A stretch of DNA of 5,104 nucleotides, taken from positions 1-5,104 of the forward strand of contig RZYD01000200.1 of NCBI GenBank assembly GCA_009930445.1. Reading direction: 5' to 3'. The position numbers were made by a program, and so were the translations under genes. Below, one piece after another: positions 1 to 5,104 of the stretch (position 1 is the stretch's first letter; the number at the start of each line of letters is the position of its first letter). The notes beneath the pieces were generated by a model. It was not told the DNA's origin. It searched no databases and saw nothing but the letters and a program-made list of their open reading frames with translations. This DNA is from Bacteroidia bacterium (GTDB lineage: Bacteria; Bacteroidota; Bacteroidia; Bacteroidales; BM520).

Positions 1-22
1 ACAAACCAAAAGCGTTTTTATT

Positions 23-1375
23 ATGGCAAATATTTTTGAACAGCAGGTAAATGATTTTATGGCTAAAGTCATTGCCAAAAACCCAAGTGAGTCTGAATAC
101 CATCAGGCGGTGCATGAGGTAGTCGAGTCGTTGATTCCTTACATCGAAGAAAATCCGCAATACAAGGAAGCAAAAATTCTGGAGCGTATGGTGGAACCGG
201 AAAGGATTATTATTTTTCGGGTTCCCTGGGTCGACGATAAAGGCGAAATTCATGTCAATCGTGGATTTCGGATTCAGATGAACAGTGCCATCGGCCCGTA
301 TAAAGGTGGTATACGTTTTCACCCGACGGTTAACCTCGGTATCCTGAAGTTTCTGGCTTTCGAGCAGGTTTTCAAAAACTCACTTACCACCCTGCCAATG
401 GGGGGAGGAAAAGGAGGCTCTGATTTCGATCCAAAGGGAAAATCCGATAATGAAGTAATGCGTTTTTGCCAGAGTTTTATGACCGAACTTTCAAAACATG
501 TGGGTGCCGATACCGATGTCCCTGCGGGTGATATCGGTGTAGGGGGTCGTGAAATTGGTTTTATGTTCGGACAATATAAACGGTTACGTAATGAATTTAC
601 CGGTGTTTTGACCGGAAAAGCCCGTGAATGGGGTGGGTCACTGGTTCGTCCTGAAGCTACAGGATACGGTGCCGTATACTTTGCGCAGGAAATGTTGAAA
701 ACACGCGGAAAATCATTCGAAGGACTAACCGTAACAATTTCCGGCTCAGGAAATGTAGCGCAGTTTGCTGCACAAAAAGTGATTCAACTGGGAGGAAAAG
801 TGGTTACTTTTTCCGATTCTTCAGGGTTTATCTACGATCCGGCTGGCATTGATACCGAAAAACTGGAGTATATTATGTGGTTGAAAAATGTGAAACGTGG
901 CCGCATTAAAGAATATGCCGATAAGTATAGTTGTGAATATTACGACGGACTACGCCCCTGGGGTATTAAATGCGATGTAGCATTGCCCTGTGCCACTCAA
1001 AATGAAATCGCTGAAGAAGAAGCTAAAACATTAGTGGCCAATGGGTGTTTCTGCGTTTCTGAAGGGGCGAATATGCCGACGGTGCCTGAAGGGGTAATGG
1101 TATTTCTGGAAAATAAAATTTTGTATGGCCCGGGAAAAGCTGCCAATGCCGGCGGAGTTTCTGTCTCTGGCCTCGAAATGACCCAAAATTCCATGCGACT
1201 CTCCTGGTCACGTGAAGAAGTGGATAATAAGCTCCACGAAATAATGATTAATATCCATGCGACCTGTGTGAAGTATGGCAAGAAAGACGACAAGTATGTC
1301 AATTATGTCGATGGCGCAAATATCGGCGGTTTTGTTAAAGTCGCTGATGCCATGCTCGCTCAGGGAATTGTGTAA
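23..1375 (+). CDS. gdhA: NADP-type glutamate dehydrogenase, complete
   Basis: Cytoplasmic enzyme that reversibly converts 2-oxoglutarate, ammonium and NADPH to glutamate, one route of ammonium assimilation. The 450-residue product matches the usual length of the hexameric bacterial GdhA family (E. coli is about 447). Visible motifs: substrate-site PYKGGIRFHP (residues 92-101, Lys94), the active-site signature LPMGGGKGGSDFDP (124-137, catalytic Lys130), PAGDIGVGGREIG (167-179, Asp170), the Rossmann loop SGSGNVAQ (240-247) and SDSSG (264-268) at the cofactor-ribose position. The C-terminus GANIGGFVKVADAMLAQG is nearly the E. coli GdhA ending. NADP preference is inferred from this resemblance, not proven. 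The ATG at 23 starts MANIFEQQV, a normal N-terminus for the family. The 22 visible upstream bases are A/T-rich and hold no Shine-Dalgarno sequence, as is usual in Bacteroidota. The promoter lies outside the window. Transcription probably ends at the hairpin 31 bases downstream, so it is likely the last or only gene of its transcript. Confidence 0.97.
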   Translation: MANIFEQQVNDFMAKVIAKNPSESEYHQAVHEVVESLIPYIEENPQYKEAKILERMVEPERIIIFRVPWVDDKGEIHVNRGFRIQMNSAIGPYKGGIRFHPTVNLGILKFLAFEQVFKNSLTTLPMGGGKGGSDFDPKGKSDNEVMRFCQSFMTELSKHVGADTDVPAGDIGVGGREIGFMFGQYKRLRNEFTGVLTGKAREWGGSLVRPEATGYGAVYFAQEMLKTRGKSFEGLTVTISGSGNVAQFAAQKVIQLGGKVVTFSDSSGFIYDPAGIDTEKLEYIMWLKNVKRGRIKEYADKYSCEYYDGLRPWGIKCDVALPCATQNEIAEEEAKTLVANGCFCVSEGANMPTVPEGVMVFLENKILYGPGKAANAGGVSVSGLEMTQNSMRLSWSREEVDNKLHEIMINIHATCVKYGKKDDKYVNYVDGANIGGFVKVADAMLAQGIV

Positions 1376-1405
1376 TTAATACGTTCATCTTACCTTTTTA
1401 TCGTT

Positions 1406-1438
1406 GAGGGTTAGCTTTCGGGCTGCCCTCTTTTTTTT
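1406..1438 (+). terminator. Intrinsic terminator of gdhA
   Basis: A G/C-rich hairpin is followed directly by eight T residues. The arms are GAGGG (1406-1410) and CCCTC (1426-1430). They extend through TAGC (1412-1415) pairing with GCTG (1422-1425), with one bulged T and a six-base TTTCGG loop. The T-run is 1431-1438. On the minus strand the same hairpin is not followed by a T-run (the bases after it read AACGATAAAAAGG), so it should terminate gdhA efficiently but the convergent aldolase gene poorly. Confidence 0.88.
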
Positions 1439-2462
1439 ATGAGTGGTACTGAACCAGTATCTCCAGAAATCGGGTTATGGCCTCTTCCGGAGTCGCCCAT
1501 GAGGTAACCAGCCGCACTGCAGTTTTGTCTTCCGTTATTTTACTCCAGCTATAAAAATCAAAGTGCTCCCGCAGGGTGGCAATAAGCCCATTGGGTAAAA
1601 CAGGGAAAAGTTGGTTTGTGCGGGAGGAGGAAAGAAAGGTATACCCATTTTGTACTATAGCCTTAGCTATTTCCTGCGCCATACGGTTGGCATGCCGCGC
1701 ATTCACCATATAGAGATTTTCGTTAAAAAGTGCCTGAAACTGAACGCCCATAAGCCTGCCTTTGGCCAGTAACGCTCCCCGCTGTTTCATGATAAACCGG
1801 AAATCTTTTTTTAATGCAGGATGGTTTATGAGAATTGCTTCTCCGGCAAGTAACCCATTCTTGGTCCCGCCAGCATAGAAAACATCCGTGTAGCGTGCCA
1901 GATCCTCTGGCTTCAGATTTTCTCCTGCTGCTAGTGCATTGGCCAGCCTCGCCCCATCGAGATACAGATAAAGCCCCAGTTGGTTACATGTTTCCCGTAA
2001 CGCTCTCAATTCATCTCCCGAATATACAGTCCCTAATTCCGAACTGTTGGAAATGAAAACCATACGCGGTTTTACCATGTGTTCGTCCGTATGCTCCTTT
2101 ACGGTACGCAACAGGTCTTCCGGCAAAAGCTTTCCGTCGGTTGGTTTTACGGAACTGATCCGGTGCCCTGTGGCCTCAATGGCTCCGGCTTCGTGTACAA
2201 AAATATGCCCCGTCTCTGTTGCAATAACCGCTTCGTGGGGACGTAACAAAGCACTGATTACTAATAAATTAGCTTGCGTTCCGCCCGAAACAAAGTGAAC
2301 CTCTGATGTTTCGGAATGAAAAAATTTCTTTATCTGTGTGGCTGCTTCTACACAGTAGTCATCCTCACCATATCCTTCCTGCTGGCCCTTGTTTTTTTCC
2401 AGCAGAGCCTGTAGAATCGACGGGTGTGCTCCTTCGCTATAATCATTTTTTAAACTATACAT
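1437..2462 (-). CDS. Threonine aldolase family PLP enzyme (low-specificity L-threonine aldolase)
   Basis: Predicted cytoplasmic PLP enzyme of fold type I, threonine aldolase / beta-eliminating lyase family. Its likely reaction is retro-aldol cleavage of L-threonine or L-allo-threonine to glycine and acetaldehyde. With the start at 2462 the protein is 341 residues, the normal family length. Visible features: N-terminal NDYSEGAHP (6-14), phosphate-loop SGGTQAN (59-65), TETGHIFVHEAGA with His86 expected to stack on the PLP ring, DGARLANA (169-176; Asp169 for the pyridine nitrogen, Arg172), GGTKNG with Lys201 as the expected Schiff-base lysine, and VRLVTSW with Arg317 for the substrate carboxylate. 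The frame stays open to an ATG at 2498, but that start would lie upstream of the predicted -7 element and add 12 residues (MPKSRTFAKSAI) unlike the family, so 2462 is preferred. The gene is convergent with gdhA and divergent from the DUF5020 gene. Substrate and stereo-specificity cannot be read from sequence; a related beta-eliminating lyase activity is possible. Confidence 0.88.
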   Translation of the reverse strand: MYSLKNDYSEGAHPSILQALLEKNKGQQEGYGEDDYCVEAATQIKKFFHSETSEVHFVSGGTQANLLVISALLRPHEAVIATETGHIFVHEAGAIEATGHRISSVKPTDGKLLPEDLLRTVKEHTDEHMVKPRMVFISNSSELGTVYSGDELRALRETCNQLGLYLYLDGARLANALAAGENLKPEDLARYTDVFYAGGTKNGLLAGEAILINHPALKKDFRFIMKQRGALLAKGRLMGVQFQALFNENLYMVNARHANRMAQEIAKAIVQNGYTFLSSSRTNQLFPVLPNGLIATLREHFDFYSWSKITEDKTAVRLVTSWATPEEAITRFLEILVQYHS

Positions 2463-2468
2463 AATGGC

Positions 2469-2483
2469 ACTTTTTGCAAAAGT
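2469..2483. repeat. Short inverted repeat over the aldolase promoter
   Basis: The arms ACTTTT (2469-2474) and AAAAGT (2478-2483) are perfect reverse complements separated by TGC. The repeat covers most of the predicted -7 element and the probable transcription start of the aldolase gene. It could be an operator, but it is short and A/T-rich, and it arises partly from the -7 box itself, so function is uncertain. Confidence 0.25.
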
Positions 2484-2484
2484 A
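2477..2484 (-). promoter_or_regulatory. Predicted -7 promoter element of the aldolase gene
   Basis: Read on the minus strand, this is TACTTTTG, an exact match to the Bacteroidota -7 consensus TAnnTTTG. It ends 14 bases before the ATG at 2462, so transcription should begin only about 5-10 bases before that codon. No TTG is present at the expected 19-21 base spacing for the -33 element; the nearest TTG is only 11 bases upstream. The call therefore rests on the -7 box and its position. Confidence 0.55.
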
Positions 2485-2545
2485 CGGCTTTTTGGCAATT
2501 TTCTGTTTTAACCCTTTAGGATCGCGTTTCGCTAACTATTTTTTT

Positions 2546-2553
2546 TACCTTTA
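2546..2553 (+). promoter_or_regulatory. Possible -7 promoter element of the DUF5020 gene
   Basis: TACCTTTA matches the Bacteroidota -7 consensus TAnnTTTG at all but the last fixed position. It follows a run of T residues and ends 19 bases before the ATG at 2573, which would give a leader of roughly 12-15 bases. No convincing -33 TTG is seen. Its position on the gene-facing strand of a divergent intergenic region supports it modestly. Confidence 0.4.
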
Positions 2554-2572
2554 ACCATTGAATCGAATAACC

Positions 2573-3256
2573 ATGAAGCACATAATTATTCTTGTTTTCT
2601 TTGCGTTGTGCGGTGTCACCCTGCCTCTTTTTGCCCAGAATCTGCAATTGCACTACGATTTTGGTGAGGCGGATGACGGCCTTGCGAATGCCGGAAGAGA
2701 TTATTTTACCGGCACCTTCGAATTATTTAAGCCCGATCCGATGGGTTCTTTTTTTATGTTTATGGATGTGGATTTTAATAAGGAAAATAAAGGTGCCTCG
2801 CTGGCTTATTTTGAGATTGTCCGAAAAATCACCGTGCATAAAAAAACCGGGTTAGCTGTTCATGTGGAGTATGACGACGGCACACCGGCGTATATACAAC
2901 GTGCCTGGCTGGCCGGTTTTTCCATACCTCTCAAACTGGCTGGTTTTGAATGGAATACTTCTTTATTGTATCGTGCGAATAAAAACTCGCAAAGTCCTGA
3001 TTTTCAAATTACTTTAGTGTGGTGCCAGCCTTTGCTCCAAAATAAGCTCCTTTTCACAGGCTTTGTGGATATCTGGCGTCAGGATGCCTTTATTCCCGGA
3101 GCAAAGCATATTGTCCTCCTCTCTGAACCACAGCTTTGGTTTGTACTATCGGAACATTTCGCTATCGGAACAGAGCTGGAAATCAGCAGAAATTTTTTCA
3201 CCTTTGATGGCGATCTGGAATTTATGCCCACCGCGGGGATAAAATTAAATCTTTGA
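2573..3256 (+). CDS. DUF5020 family protein, probable outer-membrane beta-barrel
   Basis: A 227-residue exported protein of unproven function. Residues 1-21 form a signal peptide: MKH, then a hydrophobic stretch IIILVFFALCGV, ending LPLFA before QN, with signal peptidase I cleavage likely after Ala21. Cys13 lacks a lipobox context, so it is not a lipoprotein. The mature protein follows the pattern I recall for DUF5020: LQLHYDFG (24-31), FKPDPMGSFFMFMDVDF (52-68), AYFEIVRK (78-85), HVEYDDG (97-103), FTGFVDIWRQ (161-170), SEPQLWF (184-190), GTELEISRNF (199-208) and C-terminal MPTAGIKLNL. Alternating polar and hydrophobic strands rich in Trp, Phe and Tyr suggest a small barrel. A distant relation to Tsx-like nucleoside channels is plausible but is an inference. 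A TTG start at 2558 in the same frame would coincide with the probable transcription start, so the ATG at 2573 is chosen. The gene is transcribed divergently from the aldolase gene and convergently with the kinase gene. Confidence 0.85.
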   Translation: MKHIIILVFFALCGVTLPLFAQNLQLHYDFGEADDGLANAGRDYFTGTFELFKPDPMGSFFMFMDVDFNKENKGASLAYFEIVRKITVHKKTGLAVHVEYDDGTPAYIQRAWLAGFSIPLKLAGFEWNTSLLYRANKNSQSPDFQITLVWCQPLLQNKLLFTGFVDIWRQDAFIPGAKHIVLLSEPQLWFVLSEHFAIGTELEISRNFFTFDGDLEFMPTAGIKLNL

Positions 3257-3262
3257 CTACAG

Positions 3263-3290
3263 CAAGACAATCGGTGTATTTTGTTGCTTG
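3263..3290 (+). terminator. Weak hairpin after the DUF5020 gene
   Basis: CAAGACAA (3263-3270) can pair with TTGT and CTTG in TTGTTGCTTG (3281-3290), with a two-base bulge and a ten-base loop. It begins six bases after the stop codon, where a terminator would be expected. No T-run follows, and the stem is A/T-rich, so this is only a tentative RNA 3'-end structure. The rest of the 104-base convergent gap (3257-3360) holds no gene or clear terminator for either neighbour. Confidence 0.2.
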
Positions 3291-3360
3291 ACAGCCCTTT
3301 CGGGGGTATTCCGCAGACCTGACTGGGAAGCCATCCGATTCCGGTTAAGGAGGTGATTTT

Positions 3361-5104
3361 TTACAGGCGTTTGATCGATTCAAGTGCCATTGGGAGTGTA
3401 ATGCTGAAGGTACTTCCTTCTCCCGGTATGGATTCAACTTCTATTTTTCCCTTCATGGCGGTAACAACCTTCGCCGTGATCGCCAGCCCTGCCCCGATTC
3501 CTCCAAATTGTCGCGTCAGGTTGTCATCGCCTTGTCGAAAAAGTTCAAAGATTAGTTGATGCTTTTCAGTCGGTATTCCAATGCCGGTATCACGGACGAA
3601 AAACCGGACAACGCTTTTTTCAATTACCTTAAAACCGTATTCAATTTCGCCGGTATGTGTATATTTTATTGCGTTATTAAAGAGTTTATGCAAAATTAGG
3701 CTTAATTTGGTGCGATCGGTGGTTAAGTAGCTCATTAATAATATTTTATCAGGAGAGAACCGTAACTTAATTTCTTTCTCCTTGCCTGAAGCCTTGAGTT
3801 GCTGCTCTAACCTTGACTTACTCTCCATATAAAACTCTAATCCTCTGAATGTTTGTAGCTGCAGAGAAATAAGCCCTTTTTCCATATCCGCAATCTGAAA
3901 AATATCTTCAATCATATTCAGCAGGTTCTTGCCACTGTCATGAATCATTTCCGTGAATTCGATGATGTCTTGCTCTGCTGTACTTGCTTTTATGATATCG
4001 CTTAATCCTAAAATATGGTTCAGTGGGGTGCGTAATTCATGGTTCATGGTAGCTAAAAACGCTGATTTGATCCGGTCGCTTTCTTCGGCCTTGTTTTTAG
4101 ACTCTACCAGATTTTGGTGGTTTTTTTTGGCTTCTATGGCATTGGCAAAGTTATAGGCAATGGCTTTTAATGCATTAATGTCATCGACATGCCAGGTTCT
4201 GTATCCTTTTACGGAATCCAATCCCATAAATCCTAAAATCCTGTTTTCATACCGTAACCGGACTGTCAATAATGATTTTGTACCTCTTAATTTAAGGGTT
4301 TGTTTCAGGGATGTTGCTTCCGGGGGTAACGTGTTAGTATCCGGAATCACCAGAAATGCATTTGCATGGAGATGGTTTATTAACCAGGAATAATCGGCAA
4401 CATTCAACGATGGAATATTTTTGGAATCGGTTTCTGTTTCGGGTGTAGTAAACTGATGCGTTTTTGTTAGTTCGGTTTGTGTGTTATTATATTGATAAAG
4501 ATATATCCGGTCGGCTTCCAAAAATTCACCTGTCTTTTTTAAAGCATTACGTATGATCTGGTCGAAGTTTGTGTTTGAAATATTGACCAAATCACCGATT
4601 ATTTCTGTTAATAGTTTTTCAAATAAAATGCGATGTTCGAGCTCCATCCGCGAACGTCTTAAATTGTCAATATCTACAATCGTTCCACTGATTTTTTTTA
4701 TATTTTCGTTTTCATCCCTTCGGGTGATTTTTCCCCGAACCTGAATCCATCGCCATTGGTTATCATCAAATTGTACACGAAATTGAACCTGCAGATGTTT
4801 TGTTCTGCCTTTCACATGATTTACAATTTCGCGTAATACCCGATGTTTATCTTCTTTGTGAATGCGTGGGAAAAGTGTCTTGATCGCTGTTGCCGACACT
4901 TCGTCAGGGTTTTGCCCGATGATATCATAAAAATGTGGGTTTACAGTGAGTCGGGTGGTTTGATAATCCCATTCCCAGATTCCGGCATCTGCTCCAAAGA
5001 TAACTGCTTCGAGCAATTCACGTGATTCAATAATTTTTTGTTTCGCCTGGTACTCTTTGGTCATATCCCGAAATATTCCCAGCGTCGAAATCTGTTCTCC
5101 CTCT
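3361..5104 (-). CDS. Multi-sensor histidine kinase (PAS-PAS-GAF-HisKA-HATPase), 5' partial
   Basis: C-terminal 580 residues of a sensor histidine kinase that senses an unknown signal, autophosphorylates on His and passes the phosphate to a response regulator not seen here. The frame is open to the window edge. The codons above the in-frame ATG at 5064 encode GIFRD, which with the following MTKEYQ forms the typical end of a PAS domain, so that ATG is internal. Counting from it: PAS_3-type domain about 14-135 (GIWEWD, RIHKED, WRWIQVRGKI, GTIVDID); signalling helix; GAF about 145-310 (ADRIYLYQYN, LGFMGLDS, RTWHVDD); coiled linker 311-335; HisKA with ATMNHELRTPLNHILG (338-353, phospho-acceptor His342); HATPase_c with N-box LFNNAIKYT (461-469), G1 DTGIGIP (492-498), F-box IFELFR (505-510) and G2 GGIGAGLAI (521-529). 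No receiver domain follows and no membrane segment is visible in this part. There are no cysteines, which argues against a Cys-linked chromophore in the GAF. Signal and partner are unknown. Confidence 0.93.
   Translation of the reverse strand, partial: EGEQISTLGIFRDMTKEYQAKQKIIESRELLEAVIFGADAGIWEWDYQTTRLTVNPHFYDIIGQNPDEVSATAIKTLFPRIHKEDKHRVLREIVNHVKGRTKHLQVQFRVQFDDNQWRWIQVRGKITRRDENENIKKISGTIVDIDNLRRSRMELEHRILFEKLLTEIIGDLVNISNTNFDQIIRNALKKTGEFLEADRIYLYQYNNTQTELTKTHQFTTPETETDSKNIPSLNVADYSWLINHLHANAFLVIPDTNTLPPEATSLKQTLKLRGTKSLLTVRLRYENRILGFMGLDSVKGYRTWHVDDINALKAIAYNFANAIEAKKNHQNLVESKNKAEESDRIKSAFLATMNHELRTPLNHILGLSDIIKASTAEQDIIEFTEMIHDSGKNLLNMIEDIFQIADMEKGLISLQLQTFRGLEFYMESKSRLEQQLKASGKEKEIKLRFSPDKILLMSYLTTDRTKLSLILHKLFNNAIKYTHTGEIEYGFKVIEKSVVRFFVRDTGIGIPTEKHQLIFELFRQGDDNLTRQFGGIGAGLAITAKVVTAMKGKIEVESIPGEGSTFSITLPMALESIKRL

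Noticed and set aside
997..1302. Minus-strand open frame of about 100 codons inside gdhA
   Set aside because: It lies wholly within the highly conserved C-terminal coding region of gdhA, has no family resemblance and no promoter or terminator of its own.
2524..2546. GCG-TTT-CGC mini-hairpin followed by a T-run, considered as a terminator
   Set aside because: The stem is only three base pairs and six bases separate it from the T-run. No plus-strand gene ends upstream of it, and the T-run is better explained as part of the DUF5020 promoter region.
2573..2641. DUF5020 protein as a lipoprotein, because of Cys13 in the signal peptide
   Set aside because: The residues before Cys13 (FAL) do not fit a lipobox, the Cys lies in the middle of the hydrophobic core, and a good signal peptidase I site follows at Ala21.
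3291..3312. CCC-TTTC-GGG hairpin in the convergent gap, considered as a terminator for either neighbour
   Set aside because: The G/C stem is only three to four base pairs and neither strand has a T-run after it.
3353..3559. Plus-strand open frame starting GTG after the Shine-Dalgarno-like AAGGAGGTGA
   Set aside because: The GTG lies inside the Shine-Dalgarno-like sequence rather than downstream of it, and the frame is antisense to the well-supported ATPase domain of the kinase. The peptide shows no recognisable motif.

Overview
The window looks like an ordinary chromosomal segment of a Bacteroidota bacterium. Four pieces of evidence point there. The start codons lack Shine-Dalgarno sequences. 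A good match to the Bacteroidota -7 promoter element (TAnnTTTG) sits just upstream of one gene, and a weaker match upstream of its divergent neighbour. The outer-membrane protein matches a family (DUF5020) that I associate with Bacteroidetes. The histidine kinase is a multi-sensor PAS/GAF type common in that phylum. No mobile element, RNA gene, CRISPR array or phage-like gene is visible.

Layout: (1) 23-1375, plus strand, is a complete NADP-type glutamate dehydrogenase (gdhA). It ends in a clear intrinsic terminator at 1406-1438. (2) 1437-2462, minus strand, is a PLP-dependent threonine-aldolase-family enzyme, convergent with gdhA; its stop codon lies in the edge of the gdhA terminator T-run. 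(3) 2463-2572 is a 110-bp divergent intergenic region holding a predicted promoter for each flanking gene. (4) 2573-3256, plus strand, is a secreted, probably outer-membrane beta-barrel protein of the DUF5020 family. (5) 3257-3360 is a short convergent gap with only weak hairpins. (6) 3361-5104, minus strand, is the C-terminal part of a hybrid-sensor-type histidine kinase (PAS tail, PAS, GAF, HisKA, HATPase_c). Its 5' end lies beyond the window.

Functional links are loose. GdhA assimilates ammonium into glutamate, and the aldolase-family enzyme probably cleaves threonine or allo-threonine to glycine and acetaldehyde, so both belong to amino-acid metabolism. They are transcribed convergently and do not form an operon. 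The DUF5020 gene and the aldolase gene share a divergent promoter region, which allows but does not prove co-regulation. The kinase has no response regulator in view.

I do not see a previously undescribed system here. The points worth a second look are mostly local: two start codons that should be moved inward, a nearly leaderless aldolase transcript with an inverted repeat over its promoter, a terminator shared with a convergent stop codon, and an uncharacterised barrel protein.
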